A DNA stretch of 64,000 nucleotides. Origin: Limonium bicolor. Its lineage: Eukaryota; Streptophyta; Magnoliopsida; Caryophyllales; Plumbaginaceae. Under the pieces are notes generated by a model that saw nothing but the letters and a program-made list of their open reading frames with translations, ran no database searches and was not told the DNA's origin. The translations under genes were made by a program, and so were the position numbers. This document shows positions 21,613 through 33,970 of this stretch, piece after piece (the first letter of the stretch is position 1; every line of letters begins with the position of its first letter). Where the stretch lies: contig CM041777.1 in assembly GCA_023374045.1 (NCBI GenBank), forward strand, positions 105,974,046 to 106,038,045, in the 5' to 3' direction.

Positions 21613-23688
21613 TTGTTGATGGGGTTTTCTAAAATTGTATCCCCGCTGACCCGTCTGTTGAGTAATGGAAGGAAGGAGGTCAAGTATGAGTGGAGCGAGG
21701 CTTGCGAGCAGAGTTTCCAGGAGATTAAGAAGAGGCTGACGACCGCACCGATTCTGACTTTGCCTTCTGGGACTGAGGGATTCGAGGTCTTCTGTGATGC
21801 GTCCCATAAGGGACTGGGATGTGTTTTGATGCAGCAGGGTAAGGTAGTGGCTTATGGCTCCCGACAGCTTAAGCCCTATGAGAAGAACTACCCTACCCAC
21901 GATCTGGAGTTGGCAGCTGTAGTGTTCGCGCTCAAGATTTGGAGGCATTATCTGTATGGAGCGTCGTGTAAGGTTTACACTGACCACAAGAGTCTCAAGT
22001 ATTTGTTCACTCAGAAGGAGCTGAACTTGAGACAGAGGAGGTGGTTGGAGCTACTTCATGACTACGATTTAGAGATCCTCTACCACCCGGGTAGAGCGAA
22101 TGTTGTTGCAGATGCCTTGAGCCGGAGAGGTGCTTTGGGTGGAGCTTGTGCTCTGACGGGAGTCCAGAGGTCCGCCTTAGAGCTGCAGCGTATGGGTGTT
22201 TGGGTAGTCAGACCCGCCAGTGCCAGTGTGATAGCAGCGCTTCAGGTTCAGTCTTCGTTGGTCGACAGGATCCGGGTTGGTCAGGAGGCAGATTCAGCTT
22301 TGTGTCGGATCAGAGAGGGGCTGTCTTCAGATCAGAGTTCAGACTTCAGTGTCTCCAGTGATGGGTGTCTGCGTTTCAGAGGCCGTGTATGTGTGCCAGA
22401 CGATGCAGTGCTGCGCAGAGAGATCCTTCAGGAAGCCCATGGAGCGCCATATTCAGTCCACCCAGGAGGGGTGAAGATGTATCGAGATCTCAGGGAGTCG
22501 TTCTGGTGGTCTGGGATGAAGCGCGATATTTCAGAGTTTGTTTCGAAGTGCCAGACCTGTCAGCAGATTAAGGCTGAGCACCAGAGGCCAGCAGGTTTGC
22601 TTCAGCCCCTTCCCATTCCTGAGTGGAAGTGGGAGAGTGTGGGGATGGATTTCGTCATGGGTTTGCCCAGGACTCCTTCGGGTTGTGATGCTGTTTGGGT
22701 GATAGTTGATCGTCTGACGAAGTCTGCTCATTTTCTGCCGGTGAAGAAGACCTTCAGTTTGGAGCGTTTAGCTCGGTTGTATCTCGATGAGATAGTGAGA
22801 CTTCACGGTGTGCCTACTACTATTGTGTCTGATCGTGACCCACGTTTTGTTTCGAGATTTTGGCGCAGTTTGCATAAGGCCTTGGGTACGAACTTAGCCT
22901 TCAGTTCAGCTTACCATCCTCAGTCGGACGGCCAGACAGAGAGGACTAATCAGGTTTTGGAGGACATGCTTCGCGCATGTGTCCTGGACTTTGGAGGTAG
23001 CTGGGAGCAGCATGTGACTCTGATTGAGTTCGCCTACAACAACAGCTTTCAGGCGAGCATTGGTATGGCTCCGTTTGAAGCGTTGTATGGTAGGAGGTGC
23101 AGGTCACCCATCTGTTGGGATGACCTGAAGGAGAGGGTCTTGGTTGGACCCGAGCTGGTGCAGGGAGCAGTGGAGAAGATCAGGACGATTCGGGAGCGTT
23201 TGCTTGTTGCTCAGAGCAGACAGAAGTGCTATGCAGACCAGAGGCGCAGGCCGCTTGAGTTTGATGTTGGTGATCATGTTTATCTGCGAGTGTCGCCGGT
23301 CAGAGGCGTGGTCCGGTTTGGGAAGCGTGGGAAGCTTAGCCCGAGGTTTGTTGGACCGTTTGAGATCCTGGAGAGGATTGGCCCTGTGGCCTACCGGTTA
23401 GCGTTGCCACCCGCTTTGTCTGCTGTTCACGGTGTTTTTCATGTGTCTATGTTGAGGAAGTATCTGCATGATCCGTCTCATGTGATCGACTACAGCCAGC
23501 TTCAGTTGAGAGAGGACTGCAGTTTCGAGGCGGTGCCTACTCGTATTTTAGCCAGGGATGTCCGTCGGCTTCGTAGTAAGACCCTACCTATGGTGAAGGT
23601 CCAGTGGTCGGATCAGTTAGAGAGTGAAGCGACTTGGGAACTCGAGGATGAGCTGCGTGCCAAGTATCCCTCCCTGTTCGAGCAGTAA
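21613..23688 (+). CDS. RNase H, integrase and chromodomain part of pol, open over 691 codons
   Basis: One uninterrupted frame. RNase H is at about residues 50-170 ([33 protein letters not shown]). The integrase zinc site has [10 protein letters not shown] near residue 310, and the catalytic triad sits in [19 protein letters not shown] and QSDGQTERT (D, D, E). The GPY/F-type region [17 protein letters not shown] is at about residue 590, then [16 protein letters not shown], then a chromodomain-like tail [20 protein letters not shown] ending KYPSLF, typical of Tekay/Del chromoviruses. The frame's first Met is not a natural start: this is the downstream part of a gag-pol polyprotein. Stop at 23686-23688, followed by the PPT leader. 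Confidence 0.94.
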   Translation: MLMGFSKIVSPLTRLLSNGRKEVKYEWSEACEQSFQEIKKRLTTAPILTLPSGTEGFEVFCDASHKGLGCVLMQQGKVVAYGSRQLKPYEKNYPTHDLELAAVVFALKIWRHYLYGASCKVYTDHKSLKYLFTQKELNLRQRRWLELLHDYDLEILYHPGRANVVADALSRRGALGGACALTGVQRSALELQRMGVWVVRPASASVIAALQVQSSLVDRIRVGQEADSALCRIREGLSSDQSSDFSVSSDGCLRFRGRVCVPDDAVLRREILQEAHGAPYSVHPGGVKMYRDLRESFWWSGMKRDISEFVSKCQTCQQIKAEHQRPAGLLQPLPIPEWKWESVGMDFVMGLPRTPSGCDAVWVIVDRLTKSAHFLPVKKTFSLERLARLYLDEIVRLHGVPTTIVSDRDPRFVSRFWRSLHKALGTNLAFSSAYHPQSDGQTERTNQVLEDMLRACVLDFGGSWEQHVTLIEFAYNNSFQASIGMAPFEALYGRRCRSPICWDDLKERVLVGPELVQGAVEKIRTIRERLLVAQSRQKCYADQRRRPLEFDVGDHVYLRVSPVRGVVRFGKRGKLSPRFVGPFEILERIGPVAYRLALPPALSAVHGVFHVSMLRKYLHDPSHVIDYSQLQLREDCSFEAVPTRILARDVRRLRSKTLPMVKVQWSDQLESEATWELEDELRAKYPSLFEQ

Positions 23689-23719
23689 GGTGAGTTAATC
23701 TCGAGGACGAGATTCTTTT

Positions 23720-23731
23720 AAGGGGGAGGTG
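23720..23731 (+). promoter_or_regulatory. Polypurine tract of the complete chromovirus
   Basis: AAGGGGGAGGTG directly upstream of LTR 2, preceded by TCGAGGACGAGATTCTTTT, the leader usual between pol and PPT in plant chromoviruses. It primes plus-strand synthesis. Confidence 0.9.
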
Positions 23732-23732
23732 A

Positions 23733-25953
23733 TGTTATAACCCGTATAATTCCTACCTCATATTATATCAGTTGCAATGTTGTTCTAAGTTGGATTATCT
23801 ATTTCCTTGCTATCAATTGGGACTCCGGCGGTATTGTTTTAATTGCAGAGGGCAAGGAGGTCCATCTATTAAAACAATTAAGGTAATTGTTTTCTTTAAT
23901 TAATAAGGAGTGGGAGCCTTATTTAATTATTCACCATCTAATTTATTTTGCACCACGATCAGTTTCTTCCATTGAGTCCATCGTGCGTTCAGAGCATCGA
24001 CAGTTTCTCTGCCCTCTCTCCTTCTCTCAACTTCTCTCTGTTCTGTGGAAATTTCGCCGCTGTTGCTGTGTTCAGATCAAGGACTCTCGTTGCTGCTGCG
24101 TTTCTCTGATCGGTTCAGGTTTGTATTCAAGAATTCGGGACTGCGTTGATGGTTTTCTTCTCTCTCTGTTTTCTGATTTTGAGCCGTTGTTCTTGATTAA
24201 ATCAGAAGGCTTCGTCGCTGTTGAGTTGTGATTGTGCGGGCTGTGGAACTGCTGCAGATTGTGGAGATCTTTCACTTTTGAATCAGGTTGGTGTTGCAGA
24301 TTTTGGGGTTTGGATAATCTAGGGTTCTTCATTTCAGTTTCTGATTTTTGTGTCAATTGGTTTGGTTAATCAGTGGCTGTTGATCTGTCCGGATTGTTGC
24401 TCTGCGTGGATTGTGCCTGCTCCTCAGATCGTTGTTTTCTGCTGCTAATTGAGGTAGGTGGTTGCTCGATTCAGTTTGGAAGTTCAGCCATGGGGTGTTG
24501 CAAGGATTGTTTGTGGTTTTGTGTGTGGTTTCTTAGCGTTTGTTGTGATTTTGGAATGGCTAAACCCCCATGGTTTCCTGTTTTAATGTCTGATTTGGTG
24601 TGTGTGCTTAATTGGCAATTCGTGGTGTTGAATTGCATTGTTTTTTCTCCCTGTTCGTCTTCTGAAAATTGCAGTTTTCGCACTGTCCGAACTTCTGTCC
24701 GAGCTTTGAAGTTCGGACAGTGCGTTCTTGCCTTACTGAATTTCAAGTTCGGGGTATGTCCGAACATCTGTCCGAACATGGATGTTCGGACACACCCTCA
24801 GGTTTTTCCTCTGATTTAAGTTCGACCTGTGTCCGAACTTCGACGTCCGGACACAAGGTCGGACCTTCCGCGTGTTTTCCCGTAAAACCTGTCCGAACAT
24901 CCGTCCGAACTTGGATGTTCGGACATTCTGAATTCCTCTATCTGATTTCAACTCGACTTGTGTCCGAACATTGATGTCCGGACACAAGTTCGGACATTTG
25001 GCTTGCTCTGGTGTCTGAGTCTCGACTCGTGTCCGAACTTCGACGTCCGGACACAAGTTCGGACACCCTCTGTTTTCAGCGTAACTTCTTCGTTTGAACT
25101 CCGATTTGAGTGCCGTCTGCGGCATTGGATTCCTTATGTTCTGTACTACTGATTTATGAGTGTTTGGCATATTTAAATGCAACTTTGCTTCTGTTTAAGC
25201 AATCCTTCTGTTTTGGGACATAGCACACTGTTTCTGAGCCGTGAATGGCTGGGTCGAGCTATTCTGTGTATACCATGTAGACGTCATTCTGAGTGTGGGT
25301 CATTCCCTTTCTGTTCTGTGGGTTGACGAACCCTTTGGCTCTTTCGAGTCATTTCTGCGTTGCCGAGAGACCTGGTATGGTCTATGGGTCTTCGACCCTT
25401 CTGAGTGTGTGCATTGTGTTTTGTCCCCCCCTTTCTGTTTAAGTGCTCTGACTGTTTCTGATATGGGAACCCCTTGAGTTCCACTCTGTTTCTGTTCTGA
25501 AAGCTTCTGGATATTGAGAATTGTGGATAAATGCTTATCTTCTCCTTCTTCTGATTTCAATTGTTTTGAGCGACCTTGCTGATGACGGTCGCTGCTTACT
25601 GGGCATAGTTGTGTGCTCATTCCCCTACTTCTAACATTTTTGCAGATTGATCAGCGAGGGTCATCTTGAGTTCTGGAGCTTTAGTGTTTAGTTTTTATTG
25701 TTCATTCAGTTTGATACTTTGAGATGTTGTAGCCTTCGGGCCTTATACTTTTGACTTCTGTTTCTGACTCAGTTTCGTATTTGGGGATTTTGGTATTTGC
25801 TTCCGCTGTATTTGAATACATTGGTTTACAATGTTTATGTAAACTTTTTTTGGGCCTTTATTGCGTTTGAGTGTTTTAGAGCCTTGCGTTATTAGGTAGT
25901 AATACGCGGCGTGTAGCACCCTTAACTCTTAGGCCGGCTTTAGGGGTGTTACA
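23733..25953 (+). repeat. 3' LTR of the complete chromovirus (family C)
   Basis: 2221 bases, same ends as LTR 1. It contains the complete second hairpin unit that LTR 1 has lost (24758-24791) and a different patch at about 25640-25725. Confidence 0.95.
24685..25064. repeat. TCCG inverted-repeat cluster, LTR family C, copy 2
   Basis: Same cluster as 17837-18192 but with an extra full unit at 24758-24791 (arms GTCCGAACAT / ATGTTCGGAC). All arms pair over about 10 bases. Confidence 0.88.
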
Positions 25954-25958
25954 GTTCC

Positions 25959-26445
25959 TCTAGGTAAGCATTCTCTAGACAACCAGATATATACCTCAAT
26001 GCCAAATATGTCTAAAAAGAGGTCATGATGCTCGAGATTGTTATCATAGATTTAGTCATACTTTCCGAAACCCACCACCCTCAACCTTTCAAGCTAATAC
26101 AACCAGCTACAACTCTTCTTATACTGCCTCAAGTGGTATCTAGATACAGCAGCATAACACCACTTTACTAGAGATTTTCTCGCCTGAATCTTGTAGTCCG
26201 ATACAATGGTAGTGAAGCTATTTTACTTGGATATGGTTCCTCAATTCCCATATCTCACCAGGGTATGAGCTTCATTTTTACTCCACACAGAAATTTCAAG
26301 TTCACTCATGTTTTTCACAGCCCCTTTCTAAATAAACACCTTCTGTCTGTGAGCAAGTTTTGCAAGGATAACAATGTCTATTTTGAGTTTCATTCGAATT
26401 ACTTTACTTTGAAGGATTACAACACACATCAGGTTCTTCTCAAAG
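25959..26445 (+). pseudogene. Copia gag zinc knuckle, protease and pre-integrase fragment
   Basis: Just after the chromovirus, plus-strand frames read a CCHC knuckle (CLKRGHDARDCYHRF near 26005-26055), a Ser/Thr/Asn linker, a copia protease start (YLDTAA..HHFT near 26140) and a pre-integrase block (NKHLLSVSKFCKDNN near 26325). Stops interrupt it. It ends at the CACTA insertion (TSD AAG at 26443-26445 and 36961-36963). Confidence 0.85.
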
Positions 26446-26830
26446 CACTAGTGCAGAAAATGTTTTTTACCACGGTTATTTTGCCTAATACCACGGTTAG
26501 AAACCGTGGTTAATACTCGCGTGGTATATCGGAAAATTGCAATAAACCACGGTTTGAAACCGTCGTTTAAAAGACGGATTATAAACCACGGTTCGCTAAA
26601 ACCTTCATTTAAAGCCCATTGTGTCGCGGGAATCAGACGACTTATACGACGTTTGGGACAGAAACCGTGGTATATAATGTCGTTCGATCTAGTTTTATAC
26701 GACGGTTCGGACAAAACTGTGGTATAAAATGTACGGTATACGACGGTTTTTCTACTAAACCGTGGTTTATACTCGTCGTTCCATTGAGTTTTAAACCACG
26801 GTTTTAAGTGAACCGTGGTTTTTTTTTTTT
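26446..26830. repeat. CACTA subterminal repeats, left end
   Basis: About twelve copies of ACCACGGTT or ACGACGGTT occur in both orientations, often as facing pairs (AACCACGGTTTGAAACCGT). These are the type of sites bound by the TNPA-like protein of En/Spm elements. A T-rich run (26821-26850) ends the block. Confidence 0.88.
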
Positions 26831-27319
26831 TTAGTTTTTTTTAGTTTTTTTTAGCCTCTACCACATATGTTTTCCAACACAACCCAATTTACAATCGCAT
26901 ATACAACCTGTACAGGGCATCCAACTGGTATTGCCCTTTGATAACCAACCACACTATATATGACCATAAACCAAGTACTTGCCAGTTTGAATTGCAACAT
27001 TGAAAACGAATTGCAAACAAACCCATTCAACCTTTCAAAATAAGAGAGAGTTGAACTTACAAACTTTGAGAGTCTACGTTGCTTCAGCAAAACAAAAGTC
27101 TAAGTCTAACTACACTAGGATAAGATCTAAGAAACACTCAAGTAATTTTTACACCAAAACTGCGATAAATGATCTCTTACAAAGTCGAGATCCCCTTTGG
27201 AATACGTGCTCCCTGCTTTTGTGAAATAAGAAACGATCTGTCCATAAAAAGAAACTGATCATCATTAGTACACAATTTTATTTAAAATGCAATAACTTTA
27301 ACTAAAACTTTGATTGGTA
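26831..27319 (-). other. CACTA 3' non-coding region
   Basis: Between the subterminal repeats and the Ulp1 exons. No protein similarity recognised; the open frame at 26851-27090 has no support. Probably 3' UTR of the second CACTA gene. Confidence 0.4.
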
Positions 27320-28861
27320 TGGGTTACCTTGTCATCATCCTTAAGCGTGTCAATATTTTGTACAATCTCGAACATGTACCGCATCACATAATAGCCACAG
27401 CTTCGTGAATCAGGCTGTTGAGGACACTGTCATCACACCATCCATGGATTACCAACTTTAGACAGATCAAAAAAATTAAACGTTTAACTTTAATACAAAA
27501 ATGCATAAATTAAATGATTACTTACACGTATGTATTGGAAGTCCAAGATGGAGAATGGTTTCTTTTCATCACTTAAACCAAGCTTATGGCCCCTGCATAA
27601 ATACAACATTTTAAAATGAAGCCATTTATTGTCAATAATCTAGGACAAGCTTAAAATAAATACATAATGCATTAAAATTTTGAATACTCACTCCTTCAAA
27701 TATTTCTCTACAGCGATCTCTTGAAGGTCATCAGGGCCGCCCAATGGGTCTAGTATCAACAAGCATGAGGTGTCGATACACAACACCATCAACATCCAAT
27801 GATTGCTGCCACAGATAAAACAAAGAATGTTTTGTAGAACAATTATTAAATATCACAATTAGGAAGCAAAAATTCCAGTTATTGTGTACTTACATCTGAT
27901 GATATGGGATCAGCAAATATCTGCTTCTTCTTCGCACCGCAGTACAAAATCCCTGCCTCACATGCTCTACACATCCTTGCTCATCCAATGCGGCCTGATT
28001 TGCTGACATCAATTGCGGACACAAGAAAGAGAGGGCAAATAATCTCTTGCTCGCTAGCAGTCTACTAGTCAAACACCTAAACAACATTTTTTCATAAGAT
28101 ATGTTAAATAGCTTAAAAAAGTGAAAGATAATGTAATAATTTAAAAGATACTTACACACAATAGGCCTGAATCACAGAGATGTTAAGCAGGTCTCCCATC
28201 AAAAATTCTCTTAGATCGCTCACGGTAATCATCAGATCTCTGGGCTCAGGGGAGTGGAAAACATGCTTAGACACTTTCATGTTGAAGTTGGTGACAGACT
28301 GCGGCCTCGTCATGAAAAAGTCATACAACATTTTTTGTTTGACTGTCAACTTCTTCAGATACTTGGGTGTCAGAATGGGGGATCTCCTAGGAGTCATATC
28401 GAAAGGTTTCACCACTTCCTTTCTCACACTCTGACTCTCCTCATTTGATTTCACAACTTCCTTCCCCTTATCCACTTTCCTCTTCTTAACTGGTCTTAAT
28501 TCCTTATCAATCTAATAGTATACAAAATTTAAAAATAAACATATCAGTCAACAGTTAAGTTAAAAACTAAACAGTAAGCATGTAAATAGTTTACCTTGTC
28601 ACTGACATCAATGAGAGAATATGGCCATGGAACAACCGAAGATTGTGCTTGACCTATTTTACTCCACTGATTCCACTCTAACGGAAGTGGAGAGTCCTCA
28701 TGACCTCGCACAATGCCGTCTACCATCACACGAGCGTGGAGAGGTGGGATGAGCTTGAAATGTACTACAGTGTTCGGTCCGGTCTGTAAAACCCGACCGA
28801 ATGCAACATGCACAGTCCCACCATCCAACACTTGAAACAGATGACATGATTTAGCCACCTA
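27320..28861 (-). pseudogene. CACTA-carried DUF8039 and Ulp1-type cysteine protease exons
   Basis: Read leftward. A DUF8039-like exon (28544-28861) has FQVLDGGTVHVAFGRVL, PPLHARVMVDGIV and WPYSLIDVSD. A Lys-rich linker with PFDMTPRRSP and MLYDFFMTRPQS (28152-28520) follows. Then Ulp1/C48 peptidase exons: FLCPQLMSANQ and RYLLIPYHQM (27890-28080), the catalytic His/Asp block HWMLMVLCIDTSCLLILDPLG (27720-27830), and the catalytic Cys block PDSRSCGYYVMRYMFEI (27370-27430). Exons are separated by AT-rich introns with plausible GT/AG ends. Ulp1 proteases cleave SUMO; in plant CACTA and MULE elements the role of the captured domain is unknown. His, Asp and Cys are all present. Probably the 3' part of the gene beginning at 30495. 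Confidence 0.85.
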
Positions 28862-30495
28862 CATCAACTCACAACAGTAAGCAAGCTAATAAAATTATAT
28901 TGTTTTAAAAGTAATGTTAAAATAACTAAGGAGGAAAAAAGAACAAACCGAAAGGTTTTGATAAGGAAATGTGTCTCTGGTAGGAGAAGAAGGTGCAGGA
29001 TGATCGACCATCGGAGTATCCGCCGTCGTGGTAGGAGCAGACGTCGGTGTAGGATCATCGACAGTATCCGCCGTCGTGGTAGGAGCAGACATCGGTCTAG
29101 CAGTAGGTGCCGGTGTAGGAGACGCGGCCACTATCGATGTATCCGGCGTGGTAGGAATAGACACCGGTGTAGGAGTAGGTGTCGGTGTAGGAGCATGCAC
29201 CTGGCCCAATACTAAAGCCTCAAGTCTTCGCAGGCGCTCCTCGTAGGCTTGACGCTCCTCAGCGTGACGTCTTTCCGACTCCTCCAACCGGTCAGCGTGA
29301 CGTCTTTCCGACTCCTTCAACCGGTCATGCACCCGTTCATCCACCATTCTCTATATCATGTCAGCCTGTGGTACTCTCGATCGAGACGTAGGAAACACGT
29401 GTTTTTGGCGAACTTCCCCTCCAAGCCCCCGCACTCGCCCTGGATGATCCTTTTGCCCAAGGGCCTTATTCAGTGGATCATCCTGAGACGGAGGGGCCGG
29501 AACCATCTCCCATCGTTCAGTAGATCCAGACTATTATTTTAAATTAACAAAAATATTAGAAATGAACTTACTAATTAGTAAACAACAACTTTTAAATATA
29601 TACTTACAATCTTTGAAGCCAACTCAGCAGTCTCGCTCTGCGGGAACACATATACTCCCTCGTCATTTTTCTTCATGCGACCCAGCATAAATGTCTGCAC
29701 CCTGCTTGCATCGTCAACATCATCAATAACTGATTGAGTGCCGTCTTCATTAGTTTTCGTCAGTAAGCCCTCGCTCTTCCACTTCTCCAACCGCCCCGTA
29801 TATCGAGCTCGCCCCATGAAGTGCTTATATATATTCTTCGCCCGGTTACGTCTCACTTGTTCTTGACGTAACTGTTACAAAATTTGTATATTTGTAAGTT
29901 ATACATAATAAAAAAATAATTGTTAAATTTTATTCCTTAAATAATTAAGAAAGAATAATTGTAAAAGTACCTTAAATTCTTCAGTCTGGCGATGGTCATA
30001 GAATATCTTCCAGTCCTCCTCCGTGATCATACCATCATACACTACCCACGGCGGTGACCTCTTGGAGCCCGTTTGGTAATCCAGCCATCTACCAACCGAT
30101 GCTTGAACTGTCGCAGCGATGTCGCTAGAAGTGATTCAATCTTCGTCCGAAGTTCATCCGCGACTTTGTACTTCTTCTGCACCATCTGCCACATGATGTC
30201 CTTGTCTGCCTTTTCTTGATCTTTCCAATCCTTATTAATCGAGCAATGAGATTTTACCAGCAATCCCAAGTAGGAAGCAAACTGCTGCTTCGACCCACCA
30301 CGATGTCGGAGGCGCTTGTCCCAGACCAAATCGATGGGAGAATCCTTCTTCACCTTCAACCCACGGGTCGGTCCACGTCCCTTCCGAGGGTTTTGCGAAG
30401 TAGATGCAGCTGGTGGTTCTTCAGTAGGGACGTCATCGTCAATATCATCCAACCCCAACAGTAAGTCCTCTTCGACTCTATCGACAGGATCCATA
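28862..30495 (-). pseudogene. Transposase_24 (Ptta/En/Spm) TNPA-like exons
   Basis: Read leftward from MDPVDRVEEDLLLGLDD at about 30493. A basic linker (RKGRGPTRGLKVKKDSP) leads to the Transposase_24 core (GLLVKSHCSINKDWKDQ, DIMWQMVQKKYKVADE, HRLVDGWITKR). A second exon (29575-29880) reads QVRRNRAKNIYKH and FMGRARYTGRL..WKSEGL. A third (28895-29520) has a coiled-coil-like stretch RLKESERRHADRLEESERR with a tandem 10-residue repeat, followed by a Pro/Thr-rich tail. This protein class binds the subterminal repeats in En/Spm elements. Frame changes near 30040 and 29350 suggest decay or missed splice sites. Confidence 0.82.
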
Positions 30496-30612
30496 ATCTG
30501 AAAAATAATCAATAATTAACAAGGTTAATACGAATATCTAATGAATCAAATATTGAAACATGACAAAAATGAAATAATATAATATTGTCAATCAGACTTA
30601 CAAAATAACATT

Positions 30613-33600
30613 TCATCGTTCAATCCACAATCCTTCATTGTGGTCGGACCTTCGATATTCAAAATTAGTTACATTATCTACCTCCATCGGCAACCGAATA
30701 GGTACATCTGTTTCATCTTCACAATCATATTCATCCTCATCAACAATATTATCAATCCCAACAATCGATCTTTTACTCTGCATTACAATAGACCATATGG
30801 CATTACACTGATCACGGCAGTAGAATACTTGTTTTACCTTTGATGCAACAATAAAGGGTTCATCAGTAGGAGCCGCTGTCGTTAAATCAACTAGCTTCAT
30901 ACCATGATCATCCTCACGATATCCCTGTTTGTTGTCCACCCATTTGCAACGAAATACGCAAGTTTCATAACTTGTGTAATTCAAGACCCATATCCTCAAT
31001 AACACCATAATATTCGTTCTTCAGTGTATTACGACTTGTTCCTGTGAAAATGTCTTGTGAAGCGATAAGATGCACACCACTGTTCTGGTTTGTCGATTTA
31101 CAATCTTGACGTTCAGTGTAAAAAGAAAATCCATTTACATCATATCCTTCATAAGACAACATATCGAGATTTGGACCAAGGGCCAACAACTGCATCATTT
31201 CATCCACGTTCCTTGAATCTTCATACAACACCTTCTGTCTGAACCACTTAACAAATGTTGCATTCTGCTCTTTTTTTAATTTGGCATTACTCATCGTTGG
31301 GTGTTTTGTTTTGAGGTAGGCTAGGTGTGCATCGAAATACGGTTCAACAACTTCAGAATGATTCAACACAACCAGATGTGCCTTGTTCAATGTATCAATA
31401 TCAACTCTGCATAATTTTTTCCCACAGTACCAACCCCTTTAAGCCTGCCATCATGTCTTGCTTTTGGTAATCCAATAACATCAACACCATGTAAGTAGTG
31501 AGTGCAGAAGTCAACTACCTCCTCTGTTAATGTCCCTTCAATTATGCTTCCCTCTGGACGCCGACGTTTTTCATTTTCTTTCTTTTTCATATACCCATTT
31601 CTCAAATGATAAACGTATACATTAAATGACCACTGTTTATCTCTCTAACAATAAGAAGAGAGTAGAATGTATCATCATATCAATAATCAAAAACGAAGGA
31701 GGGAAATACATTTCCAACTGACACATGGTGATCACAAGGTCATTCTGTAGTTTATCCAGCGTCTCCACATCAAGCACCTTACACGAAATTCCTTTGAAGA
31801 AAACACATAAATTTGTAATAGTTTTCCTGACATCAGCTGGAAGGATCCCACGGATTACAACCGGAAGTAAGTGCTGCATCAGCACATGATAGTCGTGAGA
31901 CTTCATCCCTACCAATTTAAGATCAGACATTGATACCAAACTTGATATGTTCGATGAGTAACCAGATGGCACTTTAATATGACGAAGAGAACTACAAAAA
32001 CTTATTTTCTCTTCTTTGGATAATGTATGACAAGCGGGAGGCAAGAATGTTCTTTTCCCTCTTTGTTGTGGCGCGAGTTCTTCTCGTATACCTAATTCAA
32101 CCAGATCTTTTCTACCCTTTAAATGGTCTTTTGTCTTTCCTTTCACGTTTAGTAGTGTCGCAGATACACTTTCACCTATGTTTTTCTCCACGTGCATAGC
32201 ATCAATGCAATGTCTCACCTCTAAATGTTACCAATATTCAAGTTCCCAAAATATTGATTTTTTCTTCCAGATGCTCTTTTCAGTGGCTTTAATTGGTGGA
32301 CCGAAGTTGTTCACAACATTCTTCAACTGATTGTAAGTCTCAGCAGCAGATAGTGGTGGTCGTGCGACTGCATGATCCGTTTTTCCATCAAACTCTTTTG
32401 TCATCTTACGGTATTTGTGACCTTTCGGGAGGAATTTCCGGTGGCCCATGTACACATTTTTTCCACTGTATTTTAACCGTATACTGCAAGTTCTATCTCC
32501 ACATATAGGGCACGCTAGAGCTCCTTTAATTGTGTATCCCGAGAGGTTTCCGTATGCAGGGAAATCATTGATTGTACAAAACAACATAACCCGAAGCGTG
32601 AAGTTTTCCATACCGTATGAATCATACACTGTCGTACCTTCATTCCACAACAATTGTAAATCGTCAATAAGTGGTTGCAAAAAACACATCATTTTGTTTC
32701 CCGGTTGTTTTGGACCCGATATCAACAGAGAGAGGAGAATATGTCTGGGTTTCATACACAACCATGGCGGCAGATTGTATATTGTCAATAAAACAGGCCA
32801 AGTACTGTGTATACTGCTCAAGTGCCATAAGGGTTCATCCCATCAGTGCATAAACCAAGTCTTAAGTTCCTTGGGTCTGTACCGAATTGAGGGTATATTC
32901 TGTCAATGTTTCTCCATTGTGGTGAATCGGCTGGATGTCTCAATTTACCATCATCCTTTCTATGGGTAGCATGCCATCGGAGGTTCTCAGCATCTTTCTG
33001 AACTGCAAACAAACGTTTGAATTGGGGAATTATCGGTAGATACCACAACACCTTCGCAGGAGAACCCACTTTAGTGCTTATGTGGTTTTCTCACCTTTTT
33101 TACATAGCGTGATTCCCCACATTCAGAGCAATGGTCATCCAACTCATTCTCCTTCCAGTACAACATACACCCATTTGGACAAGCATGTAATTTTTATATT
33201 CCATACCCATCGGACACATTAACTTCTTTGCTTCATAAGTTGTTGTGGGTATCACATTGTCCTTTGGTAGTACATCCTTCAGCAGTTGTAAAAGATCTGT
33301 AAAACTGACATCACTCCATCCATGTCTCGCCTTCAGATTGAATAGTTTTAGGACAACGCTCAATTTGTTTTGTGTTTGCGTTTCACATCCACTGTACAAC
33401 GGCTCCTTTGATGCTTGCATCAGATTTTCGAATGTTTTGGGTTTGTTGGAAAAATGTTGTTCAACATCTTCCATCATTGCATTAAGGTCCTCCTGATCAT
33501 CTGAATCACTAACTAGTGAATCATCTTGAGTATCCCCAAAATCGTGTGAAGCATCCATTTCTGATTGTTCTGCAACGACGTTATCAGCACATTCAAACAC

Positions 33601-33869
33601 TTGTACTGAATGTTGACCATGCAGTATTGTTATGGCTTCATAATCATCTGTAAACCCTCTGTGAATCAGATGATCCTTAATCTTGTCCACACTCGTCGGT
33701 ATTTGAAGTCGTTCTTGCAATCGACACAAGGACATCGAATATATCCCTTATCCCTTGGTTTAAGATTGTCAACAAGGACTTTGCAAAATTTATTGACCCC
33801 TTCTAGGTACTTGATGTCCAATCTGTCACTGTACATCACTGAGCGCTCCATCTCCTTTTTCAAACACAC
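30613..33869 (-). pseudogene. TNP2-type CACTA transposase with Transpos_assoc, DUF4218 and DUF4216
   Basis: Read leftward. The N-terminal transposase-associated domain (RLDIKYLEGVNKFCK, IRCPCVDCKN; 33700-33835) is followed by an acidic spacer. The Transposase_21 core comes next: zinc residues CPNGCMLYW near 33180, LRWHATHR near 32970, RLGLCTDGMNPYG near 32830, YNLPPWLCMKPRHI, GALACPICG, and HCIDAMHVEKNIGES near 32200. DUF4218 follows (LLPVVIRGILP, CQLEMYFPPSF, RPEGSIIEGTLTEEVVDFC) and then DUF4216 (EYYGVIEDI, FRCKWVD, TDEPFIVASKVKQVFYC). Frameshifts or stops occur near 33700, 33190, 33090, 32820, 32225, 31630, 31410 and 30990. Transposase_21 catalyses excision and integration at CACTA ends. 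All domains are present at normal length, so decay is by point changes. Confidence 0.93.
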
Positions 33870-33970
33870 CAGATGTCGTGAACTCGTTCCATTGATCTCC
33901 TCTTTTTTTATTTACAGATTTAACAACCTAAACCTACCTATCCAATCACCTTCGATCTCACCTAGGAACA

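Larger units (their letters stand above)
16881..25953 (+). mobile_element. Complete Tekay/Del-type chromovirus (9.07 kb), TSD GTTCC
   Basis: LTRs at 16881-19110 and 23733-25953 both start TGTTATAACCCG and end GGGGTGTTACA. They are near-identical apart from indels, one missing repeat segment and one divergent patch. GTTCC flanks both ends. A tRNA-iMet PBS follows LTR 1 and a PPT precedes LTR 2. Gag, protease and RT are frameshifted, while RNase H, integrase and chromodomain form one open frame. High LTR similarity and a clean TSD indicate a young insertion, later than the copia host element. Confidence 0.96.

Noticed and set aside
28958..29246. Plus-strand Arg/Gly-rich and Val-rich frames
   Set aside because: Antisense shadows of the Pro/Thr-rich Transposase_24 tail on the minus strand.
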